A stretch of 64,000 nt of DNA, taken from the NCBI GenBank assembly GCA_021613375.1, contig CM038703.1:23052194-23116193 (forward strand), in the 5' to 3' direction. The notes under the pieces are model-generated. The model saw only the letters and a program-made list of their open reading frames with translations. It was not told the DNA's origin and made no database searches. A program made the translations under genes and the position numbers. Below, in pieces: positions 23,801-35,513 of the stretch. This DNA is from Megaleporinus macrocephalus (lineage: Eukaryota > Chordata > Actinopteri > Characiformes > Anostomidae). Numbering within the stretch: the first letter of the stretch is position 1; each line of letters opens with the position of its first letter.

Positions 23801-26349
23801 AATGAGGATGAAGTTAACTTTCTATTCGCCAAACTAGCTTGTTTTATTCTGTAAATGTAGTAAATGAGCGGCATCAGAGATTAATTTACAACGCTGAATA
23901 AACGCATTCTGTGGCATCTTTAAGGGTGATTTGGAAAAAGCATATTCCAGTACTTATTCAGAGTCTTACATATGCTGTTTGGGTCAACCCTAATTATCAG
24001 TATTTTAAATAACAAAGACGAAATAAACACTGTTTTGTTTTTCTAAACAGTACAACATTTTTGGAGGACCAGGTGGGATACCTGAACCATGGTGTGTTGT
24101 GGAGTTTTTGTCTCTTTGTCCAACTGGCCTGAGGAGAGGAAACCCTCCAGCGAATAGACCACTCAGAGTGGGTCCTTGTGCAGGGGGTCCACCAGAGCCT
24201 CCACCACTTCCACCGCCATCCACACTGTTCAATCTGGGCTCTGAAGATAGATAGGTTTATATGCACAACAACCAGCTGGTTAGGGTTTAGAGTCTGGCAC
24301 GCTTCCCTGAGTTCTGTTTCACCTTCATGCCCTCCCTTACTTTCATCTGTCTGTGGCCTGTATCTGCTGCTCTGCATTCCTTCCTATAATGACACGTGTG
24401 AGTGAGAACCACTGGTGAACCTTGGCATTAAATATAGCCCTGTCACAGATAAGCCAGGACTTACCAGCAGATAGAACTCTCTCCCTCTTTTCTCACTCTC
24501 ACTACATAAATCACTCTGTTACTCATCTTACGCACATCTTACACACATCTTATGCACAACTTACACACATTTAAGTAATTAAGCAGATGTGGTGAAGATA
24601 GATATGCTGGCACAATATTTATGACCTTAGCTCAGGAATGTGTGCCACTTAAGTAGAACTGAAACAAAAACTCTAAAACTCTTGTAACACAGGTTACTGG
24701 TTAACTGGTTTTTCAGGCCACCAAGAAACAACTTCATTAATGACTCATAGAGCGTGATCTAACATGGTGATAAAAAGCAGAGCTGCCCAAACTACGATAT
24801 CAGTCCAGATCTTTAAGTTCTCCAACTGTAAGATTATGCAGTTTAAACCTGACCGCAAACAGTTTAGCCTGTAAACACCCTGATTGATCCCAAGTGACTA
24901 GAACTTAATTCCTTCATACTAAGCTAAATCCCACACGCCTGGCAGATTTAAAGTGAAGTGATCTAATTTGGACTCACTGTCAAGAACAGGAGCACTGCGA
25001 TCATTGACCTGAGTGACCTTTTTCAGTCTGATTCCTTTGTGTATGTCTGCAAGGAGTGCATTGCGCCCTGCTCCCTCAGAGTGCTGAATTTTAGGAGGCT
25101 CAGATTGTGACTGGGAGAGAGAGAAAAAGAGATAGATGAGTAAGTAATTTATAATAGCAGTTCAAACATTCAAAAACTTTTGCAACACAAATGTCCCTAT
25201 AATAGATTTGTACTTTGGGTAATTGAAGCAGCTTTACCTCATTTTAGGAAACGGCTTTTGTTATTTTGGCTGCATGTTTGAGTTTTTTGGGGTCGAAACG
25301 TCCATCTTGTCTCTTAATTCAGTTTAATACCTCCCTAAAATGTCTTCTGGTACATTTTCTTTACTTGTGTGTAATTTACTATTACTGTTTGCAGAAGAAG
25401 CCTTACATCAAGATGCTCCCAGTTCCCTGCAGTGTGGGGGTGCCATTTTTGGATCATATGCATATATCATGTGCATCTTACTGAATATTTGAAAGACAAG
25501 AACTTACGCAACACTGACATACTAAATACATCTTTTCAACTATCTATAATCAAATTAATCTTATATTGTTAGAAATATTCAAAATGTTTAAACAGTATTG
25601 TATATTGACTTTACTGTCTTCTGTTCTGATTCATGTCATTTCACAATTACATTGTTAAAAAAAAATTTTAATTACTGCTTATATTTTTATGTTGTTTAAA
25701 TGTCATTTCACAAGGTCTCCAATCATCATTTACTATCATACTACTGGCACTCATAAATACTTCCTATTGATATTACTGCTATTTTTAGGGGTACCCAATT
25801 CTGGTCCTGGAGATCTACCACCCTGGATACTTCAAATCCCTGAATCTAATATTCAAAAAATTACCTGCATTTAGGGTGGCAGATCTCCAGGACCAGGACT
25901 GCCACATGTAGTTTAGACAGTTAATGGGGGAAATATTTACATTGTGCTATAGGGAGGTAGTGTAGGACTGCAGTGTTAGGAAAGACCAGAGGTGGTGCTG
26001 TGCAAAGAGAGAGTTCAAAGGGAGCATGAATTAACCATGAGAGACTGTAGCGAGCCAACTCTGAAAATGTGACACCGCTGAGTGCCGTCTGCCCCAGCGT
26101 GCATGTGTGTGAGAGTAATTTTATCTCTAATTAATAATGCAGATCTGTCCAGGTGGTTCACAGGAGGAATGTGGCAATATGAACTGACAAAATAAATGTG
26201 TGACTGTGAAAGTGAACATATTGTTGTATTGTCTCATGTCTGCTGTTTAACTGTAGGCTTGTGTATGTCTGTGTGTGTTTTACCTGTATTTTAGCTGGTG
26301 GCGGTGGTGGGGGAGGCGCTGCGGGAGGTGGAGGGGGAGGGACAGGCAT
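20863..26349 (-). CDS. wipf3: wipf3, WAS/WASL-interacting protein family member 3 (7 coding exons)
   Basis: Exons in transcript order: 26349-26284, 25110-24978, 24240-24082, 23134-22415, 21821-21681, 21369-21268, 20903-20863. After a phase-0 first junction every junction is phase 1, giving 453 residues. The N-terminus is MPVPPPPPP plus a second Pro run (profilin-type). The WH2 actin-binding motif is NALLADIHKGIRLKKV (39-54). LSGLFAGGFPLLRP lies at 92-105. A 240-residue Pro-rich exon carries many SH3 and EVH1-type Pro runs. APPPAPPARSPTTELSS follows, then the WASP-binding segment DDFESKFQFHPIEDFPPP (407-424) with IYPSK after it. The order and the ARSPTTELSS block match human WIPF3/CR16, not WIPF1 or WIPF2. 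The protein chaperones N-WASP and links it to actin assembly. The last exon encodes only 13 residues, ending in LR as in human. The exon starting at 26365 begins with a few 5' UTR bases, so a separate upstream 5' UTR exon must exist. Confidence 0.95.
25795..25907. mobile_element. Fold-back element in wipf3 intron 1
   Basis: TTCTGGTCCTGGAGATCTAC at the left and its near-complement GATCTCCAGGACCAGGAC at the right enclose a short AT-rich loop. Typical of a small non-autonomous repeat scattered through teleost genomes. No coding capacity. Confidence 0.75.
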
Positions 26350-26369
26350 GGTTTCCTTTAAAAAGCTGC

Positions 26370-29250
26370 AAAATATGGACACAGTAAATCATTCACATTT
26401 ACACTAACCGGATTATTTGTTTTGAACTCTCTGTGCATTGCTAATTTGATCTGATAGCAAACTTTATTAGAGGTGCACGTCTCTGACCTTGATTTGATCG
26501 TGATTTTTCTTTTTCTTTATTTTGGCCAAAAAATGTCCCTATGCTTTACTGATTTTGATTAGAACTGCCGATAATTAACTACATTTCCTAGTACATCCAA
26601 AACTCTACTGTTATGGCTTCTTAAGGTTTCCTGTATTAGCCCTGAAATTCCATGGTAAAACAATCCAGTGCTTCACATTTGCAACAATAAAATTAGAGGA
26701 TCTTTTTGGTCATAATCCTGTAGATTATAATATCTCAAATCCCACATCAGAGTCAAAAACTTTCCAATTTCAAGCATCTGCAGACAGCTTTTTATCCCTT
26801 TTGAACTCTAGGCTATGTATACACTTATTACTTATATAATGTATTACTCAGTAACTGCTAAAACATATACAGTAACTACACACTCTTAGGATTTAAGGGC
26901 TTGTGTATTGAGACTTAAAGGCAACCAACATCTTCCCTACTAGTTATGTCCAAATCTGGAAATCTTGGTATATCAGAAATGTGGTATAGCTGGCAATGTG
27001 ACTCACAGATAGTCCTCAGCTCTTCCACAGCTTCTCCTCGCTCTTAGCAAAAGGGGTTCTATATGGCCCTTTAACCCATTTTTAAAATTAGTTTTTGAAG
27101 AACCATACATAAAACTAAATATGCTTAATGAAAACAGAACTGTCTGACTATTCAAAGAACCACTGCCTTCCCTAAAGAACTGTTTTTAACAGTGTGGACT
27201 TTTTTTCTATTTGTGATTCACATAGGATGTTTTTTAACCATTTAAAAATTACCATAATCATTTTTGTTTTGTGGTGGAGTGAACACATTTTCTGTGGACA
27301 GAAAATTGTCTTTGGTTACAGGTCCGCAACAAACATTGTGTTTTCTCCAAAAAAAACCAGCCACATTAATAGTTATGAAAATATAAGCTATATTAACATT
27401 AGCATAAATTCACATAAATGACGGTGTAACATTTAATCTGCTATCTCTGCCCTGCTCTGTTTCTCTCTCTCTCTACACAGTTAAACATTTCATCAGCTTG
27501 GACATGCTGTAGTCCATTGTTTCTTCAACATGTCACAGTGACCTCCCCCACCTCTTTCTCCATGATACTCCAAGTTGAGCTTGGCAGGAAATTTGTCCAT
27601 CATGAGATGTGGCCAACAGGAATTCTGCTTCCTCTCAAGGGTGAAACCAACTACTTCTTCCACAATAGCCGACAAAAAGGTCCCGGAGAGATCAGCACAG
27701 AAGCTGCTCTTTTACATTTTGCTTCTCACCATGCAAACCGTAACCTTAGCCCTTAGTGAGACTGACAACACTGGTCTCAGAGCAGTGTTACAGGGGAACT
27801 TCTTCTGAGAGCCCCAGAGATCAAGAATCAACAATGAAGGCTGTTGTTTGAGAAGCGTAGCTGCCTAACCTCTGGCGAGGCCCACGGTCTCTCAGTGGTA
27901 GAAGCGATGCATTCTGTGGGTAAATACATAGCCAAGCAGTACAGCAGCCATGTCCTTAAAAAGTTGTTATTTGTCTGGGATGTGTACGCTTTATGTAATT
28001 TCAAGTACAAAAATTACAGAACAGAGTTGGAAAGTCAAAGCAGAACATGCTCATGAACACAGATTTGTTCAGTTTGAACAGAGACGCTGATTCACACTCA
28101 AGAATAACAGGGTTCAATGCAATAAAAGGACCACTTTCTTCAATGTAACATTTTTCATAAATGGGATGTGTGAGTGTAGAGAAAGCTTAAGGTTTAAATG
28201 ATGTCCGAATAATATGAATGGTCTATAACAAATGTGTCCAGAACTTTTTCTTGGGAGGCCAAATGCAATGTTTAGGATGGGCCAAATTCCAAAAAGATGA
28301 AACAGTTTACAAATAAAGAAGGAGGTGTGCTGTTTTTTCCATTTTTCTCATGGTTCGTTACTACAGTAGTACATACGTACAGTCCTAAAATATGTTTCAA
28401 TAAAAGTACAAAAATTTGTTTTTGGGGGGATTTGGGCAGCTATGGATTATAGTAGGTGAAGGTTTTCTCAGGTGAACCACTTTGGAACCTGATTAAATTT
28501 AAAGAGAAGAGGACAGATCATGGAGTTGGGGAAATCCTGTACTTGTTTTTGCATTCCAGGAACATCGCTGGAATTGATGTGAATGGCTTATTGAAACCTT
28601 CGGCTGCACAGCTGCCAGCCCGTTGCATAAGTTCATTGTATCAGGCCTGAAGAAGCAGCGTGCCACTTGACAACAGCTTGCTTCCTGACAACACCGGGGT
28701 GATTCCCCTGAGCCTCATTAAGAACTTGCACAGTGCTGTTCACACACAGCCTACTGCTGTAGAAGAAAACATGCAGAATAACCCAATGTGTTAATATAAT
28801 AAGGAACAATACTGAATTATAAAAGAAGATACCTAAAGAGAGAGATTTATTTATTAGAAATCAGCATGGGAGTCTGGACTAATCAAAGGTCACATAAACA
28901 AAACACACAGTGAGTCTCCCCAAGTTGAAATTAACAGTCATTGAAGCTTGGAATACCCTGAACTAAATCTGAATCTAACAGGTGCTGCCTACAAGGACAC
29001 AAAATGAAAACATTCGCGCTGTTTGACAGCAAAAGCAGGTATCAAACTTCGGAAGTTCTCCACTACAACATTTGGCTTATTAAGCCCTTGTGACTGATTT
29101 AGTAGCCACAAAGCGTTGGGGTTTTTACAGCTAGTATTGGCCACGCACAAATCACATACAGAATAGCAAACACACACAAGTAAGAAACTGAAAAAGGACA
29201 TATCATATGGTTTGAATAATTTGGTTTGGTAATTTGTCAGAGTGACCAAC
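26370..29250 (-). other. Probable wipf3 5' intron, no recognised gene
   Basis: Between the first coding exon of wipf3 and its candidate promoter. Open frames at 27517-28056 and 28456-28650 (both strands) show no family motif, and each breaks into another frame; they may be a decayed insertion or a non-coding exon. A GGTTCTTT-type repeat lies at 27041-27196. Nothing else identified. Confidence 0.4.
27041..27196 (-). repeat. Dispersed GGTTCTTT-type repeat, copy A
   Basis: Read on the - strand it begins CCACACTGTTAAAAACAG and carries GGTTCTTTGAATAG and GGTTCTTCAAAAAC. The copy at 33109-33255 starts CACACTCTGAAAAAA with GGTTCTTTGGAATAG, so the two belong to one family. Probably a small non-autonomous DNA element. 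Confidence 0.5.
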
Positions 29251-29279
29251 AGGCTAGATATTTTTTAGACTCCTCTGTA

Positions 29280-29850
29280 ACCAACACTGTGACTAACCCT
29301 CGCTCACAGCGTTGAAGCTAGCCGGGAACTAACGGTCTCGTTCATGTGGACAGCCTGTCTAATATGCTCCGTGTACTCTGCGCTGAAAATGATACTGTAC
29401 CTCAGTTAGCAGGCGGAGGCTAAACTTCTCTCAGCTCTTCTCTCTCGGCGCTGCTGTCAGGCTGTGACCGCATAGCGCGCGCTGACCCGCCAGATACTGT
29501 TACTGCCGCCGAGCTCCGGTTAAAATTAGACAAACGCCATTCAAAACTTTACCTCCGTCAGGCTTAGCCTCCGAACTGAACAAATCATCCTTATCCTCTT
29601 CTGTTTAAAACGATTTGGGAATATGGTGCGCGCTCCTCTCGCCACAGCAAAATTAAGCCACACGTCAAACGCAGTCAGTTCAGCTTTAAACTCTTGCCAT
29701 GACGGTCAGTGCTGCGTATCAGCGAACTCGCAGCCGTTATTCGCTCTCAACGCAACGACGGACGCGCAACGCCGTATGCAAATAAGACGGCAAGTGGGCG
29801 GAGCTCCAGAGTCCGACTGTAGCACATGTAGAGAAAGAGGTGGCGAAGCA
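29280..29850 (-). promoter_or_regulatory. Candidate wipf3 promoter and non-coding first exon
   Basis: A local CpG-rich island (GCGCGCGCTGACCCGCC, GCCGCCGAGCTCCGG, GGTGCGCGCTCC) in AT-rich surroundings, upstream of wipf3 in its transcription direction. On the - strand a good splice donor, GACGGAG|GTAAAG, lies at 29553/29552 and could join the 5' UTR exon to the coding exon whose acceptor is at 26366. The start site itself is not visible. Confidence 0.5.
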
Positions 29851-30581
29851 GCACGAACCGTTACTTCAGTAAATGTACTGTTCCTTACACTTCTGTTTGC
29901 GCTGTTGTGTGTTTTCCTGCACTGATATCACAGTGTAAAGGATTTTATGGTTATGGTTTTAACAAGTGCTAACAGGTGACTTAATACATGTGTTTTCCTA
30001 ATAGGATATACGGGTGCTGTACCTAGTGGTCTCTTATGGTGACCATTAAGGCAGTTCCCATTAGAAATCAGTAGATTTTAATCCGCGTGCTTCTAATACT
30101 CAAACAAGTTGCTGAACAGAACAGAATAAAGTTAATGAAAATAAAAGGATTGAGGCAAAAATGTTAAATATTAAATGGAGATGAATACAAAGTAATTAGT
30201 TCCTAAATATACTTTTGTGTTTTCATAAAAACCTGGAAAATAAATAATTGTAAAATATATTTATTTTTCACTTAAGAACAAAGTGTATCTAACAAAGTGT
30301 ATCTACCTATTACTAATCTCTTTATCCAGACGACCAAGGAAACTCTCCACTGTCCAGTGCATGGCCAGTTGATCACATACTCTGTTAACTTCATTCAGCC
30401 GAAAGCACGCCTTCGTTGTTCTCATTCTTGATTGGCCAACGCAAACTGTGCAGGCCAGACAAAATCTGAAACGATTGGCTGGCGCAGCTAATGTTTGGTG
30501 GTGTCTCCGCCCATTTCTGTGTGGGCGCTTTCGGTTAGTATAGGAGCAACCATGCTCGACCTCTAGTGGTGGTGGTGGTGT

Positions 30582-30609
30582 TGTGTGTGTGTGTGTGTGA
30601 GAGAGAGAA

Positions 30610-30661
<52 letters not shown>
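30582..30661. repeat. (GT)n(GA)n compound microsatellite
   Basis: (GT)n, an imperfect GA spacer, (GT)n again, then (GA)n. The flank at 30300-30560 has two CCAAT-like boxes (GATTGGC) and CGCCC motifs but no gene follows that I can recognise. Confidence 0.95.
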
Positions 30662-30665
<4 letters not shown>

Positions 30666-30986
30666 AACCACAAATAAACAAAAACGCCAAAGCATAACAT
30701 TTAGTATAATAATATTATATAGTCCTATAAATTGTTATTCTGATAGCCAGTAGCCACATGTAGCCTGTTAAAAGTTACATTATTTCTACCTTAGTTCTGT
30801 GGCTACTTAAATAGAGTCATATGTGTATGTGTGTATTCTTGTTTTTTTTAAATATAGACATGTTAAAAAAAGAGCAGATAAAAGCCACTGGTGTAGTCTA
30901 AATCTGAAGATGGCATCCCTGTAGAGAGCCTATTTTAGGCCTCCTCAGGGAGAAAGGAGCGAGGACGGGGAAGGGAGTGAGGGAGG

Positions 30987-31008
30987 GAGAGAGACTGAGA
31001 GAGAGAGA

Positions 31009-31039
<31 letters not shown>

Positions 31040-31060
31040 TGAGAGAGATAGAGAGAGAGA
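30987..31060. repeat. (GA)n microsatellite
   Basis: Imperfect GA-dinucleotide tract with occasional GT and AT breaks. Open frames across it are artefacts of the repeat. Confidence 0.95.
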
Positions 31061-31644
31061 ATGCTGTAACACAGGGTGTATCTAAATCCTAAAGATGACA
31101 GCCGTGGGCAAAGTGACAACCATTAAGCACATTAGTACAGCTTTCAGTACTGTAGCTCTAAGAACATCTCATTCATGGCCAGTCTAGCTGCTCCACCCTT
31201 TATAGTAATTACGTTTTAAGCAGATGCCTATAGTCTGCACGCAAGCACTTTCTTGTACAGCTACATATGAGCACAAACATCGGAATGGATGACCTTTTAT
31301 TGTAATCCAAAACAGTATTTGTGTTTATTCTTCATTTACAGAGTTGTGCATTTCAAAGAACTGGTCACAATAGCAGGAGTGTGATGTTATGTCACGTAAG
31401 TATTTCAGATCTGATTACAGCTCAACATGCTCTCAATATTGCTGTTTAATTTCTTTGGTCATTTCCTACAGTCCAGATTGTACATCTCTTTTACCTGGTT
31501 ATTTAAAACTATTGACTCAAAACATAAAACACTAGTATGGCCCACTTCAATATGTATGTACTTCTGATTTCTTTCTTTAATTCCTGTTTATTACATTGTA
31601 TCTAATTCACAGCACAGCTGCTCCATCATTTGCTCCTAATTTCA

Positions 31645-32023
31645 GGCTGTGTCTGAAACAGTGCCCTATTCACTAGGTAGCACACTAGCGATGTACCACT
31701 GATGTACCCTTCCAGACAGGAGATACCCATAATACACTGCATTATTTGGATTCACTTAAATCTTCTCTAAAGAGGATCAGCGAGCACAACAACAATGGCC
31801 GTGTCTCCAAAGACCTCTCTTCAGACTTGTTACAGATGTAAGTGAGCTCTTCTCATGTCAGCAGTTAATGTAGACTAGTGAAAAAACCTATTCAGTTTTA
31901 CAGCAAAAATCAAACCTGTATAACATAGCATCACAAATTCTGCTCCCTATAATAGTGTTCTATATAGTGATTCAGACTTTCCAATGTCGGCTATAGTGAT
32001 TAGGGGAGCATTTCGGACACAGC
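31645..32023. mobile_element. MITE with terminal inverted repeats
   Basis: Left end GGCTGTGTCTGAAACAGTGC and right end, on the other strand, GCTGTGTCCGAAATGCTCCC. Inner blocks CCCTATTCACTA and its partner TAGTGATTAGGGG extend the inverted repeat to about 30 bp with mismatches. No ORF. Fits the non-autonomous hAT- or Harbinger-type elements common in fish. Confidence 0.7.
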
Positions 32024-33108
32024 ATTAGTCATATGATATTATGCATTTCTGATGTAATATATTTCTAAGGTAATAAAATGTTTACATCTACCAAATTGTA
32101 TATTTTGTAGCCAGTGTAAAATTATTTGTTCTGTAAACTGGTCATGAGTCGATTGTTTAGTATTAGTCTTGGGCTTAGCACAGCTGTTCGTTGTGGAAAT
32201 ATAGAGCTATCACTTCACTTAACATGTATTGAGAGATGCATCCAATTTCACTCACTTCAAAGGTCTTATTTAAGACTACTTAGAATTCACCTGTATTATA
32301 TGAACCACGCAAGTATTCTTACATTCTTCATTTTATAGATTGATTATTTTATGCAATGAATCAAAATAGCCTTTCTTATAAGGAAGACTTTTTCCAAAGT
32401 CCTTTTAGAACACTCATTCCACCTTCATAAAAATATAATACACATATAAAATCCTTCATAAAGCAAAAAATCCAAAATATATCAAGTGAACCTTTAACTA
32501 AAACATCACAATACAGAGTCTCATAAAAATGAAGGTGTCAAAAAGAGCTCTCTTGCTCTTGTCAAACAAGAACTGCATTCAGTTCCCTAAAGAATGTTTC
32601 ATGTTAGAAAATCATTTTTGTGAGGAAGAACATTTTAAAAATTATAATAAAAATCTTTATTTATAAAGCACTTTTCCTACCAGTGGCAGCTCAACGTGCT
32701 TTACATGAAGATTTTTTGTCCTGTTCTTTACACTCACAACCCTTTTTCTAACATGATTCTTTAGTGGCTCTTCTAAGAACCATTTGTAGCACTTTTTTAA
32801 AGTGCATGTACATGTTCCGTGAGTGTTGCTTTCTTTTAGAAGGTTCTTTGCTTGCATTTGTTCATGCCAGCATCCTCAACATCTAGAGAGCAACATGGCA
32901 ACTATTGGCAAATTTGACTTCATATCTACACATACATAGCATCTTCATGGACCAAGCTGTCTGTAGTACAAACTACAATAACTTAAGTGCAGTGTTTCAG
33001 TTCCTCAGAGGTAAAAACAGTTTAACTGTTTCTGCCAGTCTCTCTATAGTGGTGGCTGGTCTTGGAGTAGCCCTGCCCTGCACATTTTTAATATTTGCTC
33101 TGCTCTTA

Positions 33109-33255
33109 ATGCACACTCTGAAAAAATAAAGATGCTAAAAGGGTTCTTTGGAATAGAGGAATCATTAAAGTATCTTTTAAGAAATGGTTCCTTAAAGAAC
33201 CACTCTGTAAATGTGAGTGTGAAGAAGCATTGTTAGGTTTGAAAGAACCTCGGAG
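33109..33255 (+). repeat. Dispersed GGTTCTTT-type repeat, copy B
   Basis: Same family as 27041-27196, opposite orientation: GGGTTCTTTGGAATAG, GGTTCCTTAAAGAACC and GAAAGAACC inside. Downstream of prr15. The stretch 32390-32860 has further scattered AGAACC/GGTTCT motifs that may be a third, more worn copy. Confidence 0.5.
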
Positions 33256-33402
33256 GGTTCTATAGCAGTTAAACTATTATCCTGTTAGTTTAGTGACCTG
33301 TTTTTAATTAGCTGCTTAGCTACATCATGGTATTAGAGCAAAGAAAAAATAAGAATGTTCAGGACAGACAGTACTCCAAGATTGGAAACCATGGTCTTCT
33401 AG

Positions 33403-33804
33403 TCAACGTGGAGAGAGAGTCTCTCCTTTACCCCCAGGATTTGGTGAGTCTTCATAGTTTTGCGGCAGACCAACGCGCATGTGCCGTTTTTCCTTGAAGC
33501 GGCCCGAACGGGACACACGCAGATTTCGGCGGTTAGTGGCCTCGTTGAATGTGGGCTGTATGGCCGAGTCGTCATACGTGTCTTCACTCGATGGCGTGGT
33601 GCCCACTTGCGCCTTCTGCTGAGGTGGTGGAACCTTCTGCTCTGGCTTGGTGGGACTTTCCTTTAAGGTGGAAGTGCTGGTATTGGAAGCTGGCGAGGCA
33701 GCATGGGCTGCTAGTTCTTGCTCCAGCATTGCTGCGGACTCTCTGGCCGCCTTCCTCCTCTTCCCCGCAAACGACCTCCACCAAGGAGCGGTTTTCTCAG
33801 TCAT
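33403..33804 (-). CDS. prr15: prr15, proline-rich protein 15 (single clear coding exon)
   Basis: 133 residues from ATG at 33804-33802 to TGA at 33405-33403. Two blocks identify it. PWWRSF at residues 7-12 matches PWWKSL of human PRR15. RRNLRVSRSGRFKEKRHMRV at 92-111 matches RRNLKISRSGRFKEKRKVR. The middle is Pro/Ser/Thr/Gln-rich and of low conservation, as in the family, and total length is close to human. Its molecular role is poorly known; the mammalian gene has been tied to gut and placental epithelium and to proliferation control. A weak acceptor (TATCCAG|GG at 33818-33815) lies just 11 bases before the ATG, which fits a separate 5' exon. The neighbour wipf3 is also next to PRR15 in human. 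A start at this Met is preferred because it mirrors the mammalian N-terminus, but see the upstream exon at 34984-35161. Confidence 0.92.
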   Translation of the reverse strand: MTEKTAPWWRSFAGKRRKAARESAAMLEQELAAHAASPASNTSTSTLKESPTKPEQKVPPPQQKAQVGTTPSSEDTYDDSAIQPTFNEATNRRNLRVSRSGRFKEKRHMRVGLPQNYEDSPNPGGKGETLSPR

Positions 33805-34983
33805 TTTCTCACACCCTGGATACACACAGGCCTACTGTCATCAACAATTCCAAACATTCTAAATGGGTCGGGCACTATGCATACTGGGATTTGTTGTTTT
33901 AACTTTGAAATATAAGCATACTAACTAGACCACCTTAAAATTGTGAGTTATTTTAACTTCTAGTTCAGAACAAAAAGTATACTTCAACTGACATACTGCC
34001 ATACTTTTTGTTTGAATTTCAGTTAAATCATTTTAAAGCACCCTACTGGCCTCTCAGAGTGGTGCTGTAGTAGTCTCTAGATTTACAATTTCTGGTTTAT
34101 AGACTAAAAATCCCTGTCTGATCATGTATTTTAAAGATAAACAAATTAAAATTGAAAGACTAAATGTCTGATAGCCATTACTAATAACTAATGTTAGCAA
34201 GCACTGAACATGTATTTATTAACCTCTAGATGGCTAGCAGTCAGGACTCCAAAGATTTCCAAAGATTGTGTGGCGTACTTGAGTAATGCATGCTGGGTAT
34301 TGTAGTGTAAGAACGCTGGTGGAAACATGACAATTACACAAAATTATGTCAAACCTATAAGGCTTTGTGGTGCAATGTAACCCAACAAACAACATATTAA
34401 ATACTAGTTGTACGCAAGAAAGTTTCTTTAAGTGTAGGCATGTTTAAGATAACAAGATAAGATCCAGCAGCTCTTTATTAAGGCTTATGGTAAAAAAACT
34501 GTTTACTGCTGTTTTACTTGGTTATTGGGTAACAGGTTCACAGGCATCGTCATTCAGGCCATTTGGTTACTGGCAGCATGGCAGACTTGGTTATGTTTCA
34601 GCAAGTTCAGAAATTTTTGGTGTCAGTAGTGAACAACAATTTCACTGAACTTTACTAATTCCATGGTTATGGGCTACATATCCATAATGTTGTTCCCTAC
34701 TTTTGGTAACTGTCAGAATGGTTAAGCAATAGTGCGCAACGTCACCTGAGAATTTGTATTAACCCATTTTAAAAGTGAACAGCATTTTAATTTTAAAATA
34801 GAAATCCTGTTCACCATGTCTAAACCTGCTGAACCTGAACTAAGTAACTTCTTGTAATGACGGTAAGCACGGCTACGGCCCCCTGAGGCTTTTGTTTGTT
34901 GGTAAACCCCCTTGAGGCTTTTTATAGGCGGTGATTCACACGGCAAAAGCGAAGCTGCTCTTCTGCCTCAGCCAGCGACTCAC

Positions 34984-35161
34984 CTGGATATTGAAGAAGC
35001 GCCAAAAGCCCAGCTGGGAAGTGAGAGTGGGGAGAATAAACCCAGGCAGGACAGGTAGACTGTCCCGGTCCTTCTTCAATTATCAGCTGCTGGAGTAACT
35101 GCAGATACCACTGCGCGTCATACTTCGGCTCCTCTGACGAGTTCACACACTTCAGAAACAT
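34984..35161 (-). CDS. Candidate first exon upstream of prr15, 59 codons, in frame with prr15 if spliced
   Basis: ATG at 35161-35159 opens MFLKCVNSSEEPKYDAQWYL and runs 59 codons plus one base to a strong donor, CCAG|GTGAGT, at 34984/34983. Joined to the acceptor at 33816/33815 the frame continues through GCEK into the prr15 Met. The frame is also open upstream to about 35431. A reverse CCAAT box (ATTGG near 35339) and CACGTGA near 35366 fit a start site about 80 bases upstream of this ATG. I do not recognise the protein sequence; Trp, Tyr, Cys and Leu are frequent, unlike the prr15 body. Three readings are open: a 5' UTR exon of prr15 with a chance ORF, an N-terminal extension, or the first exon of another gene whose other exons I did not find. 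Confidence 0.4.
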
Positions 35162-35169
35162 ACAATGTG

Positions 35170-35460
35170 CGCTTTTAGGAGTTTCCTGTTTAAGCCGAAC
35201 TTCGCTTCTCCACCAAAAAACCTTAAGCGTGAATGTCAAGCCGCTAGGGTTTGGAGACTTTATAGCGCCGTCGTGTTTTACTCCAGTCTTCAGATTCCAC
35301 CTCCGAAACTGGCTCGAGCGCACCTGCTCCCTGTTTCTATTGGACGAGCAGCACGAGGATCGGTCACGTGAGCTGGACTCAGGTAGGCCTGAGGGAAGCG
35401 GTGGGCGGGGCCAGTTTCCTCGGTAACGCACCGTGAGTCTCTTTCTTCCCCTCGGCGAAA
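35170..35460 (-). promoter_or_regulatory. Candidate prr15 promoter
   Basis: GC-rich patch with ATTGG (CCAAT on the - strand), CACGTGA and GGTGGGCGGGGCC (Sp1-type GC box near 35400). It lies upstream of prr15 and of the open exon at 34984-35161 and is bounded by a (CT)n tract. Could also serve a + strand transcript. Confidence 0.45.

Positions 35461-35464
<4 letters not shown>

Positions 35465-35509
<45 letters not shown>
35465..35509. repeat. (CT)n microsatellite
   Basis: About 22 CT units directly beside the GC-rich candidate promoter. Such tracts can act as GAGA-type elements, but nothing here shows that. Confidence 0.95.

Positions 35510-35513
<4 letters not shown>

Noticed and set aside
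24178..24405. + strand ORF opposite wipf3 exon 3
   Set aside because: Shadow of the exon coding GGGSGGGSGG and LFAGGFPLLRP on the - strand.
30303..31119. - strand frames rich in His-Thr and Ser-Leu
   Set aside because: Translations of (GT)n and (GA)n microsatellites.
33460..33915. Four + strand frames opposite prr15
   Set aside because: Complement of prr15; no conserved motif, while the - strand frame carries PWWRSF and SRSGRFKEKR.
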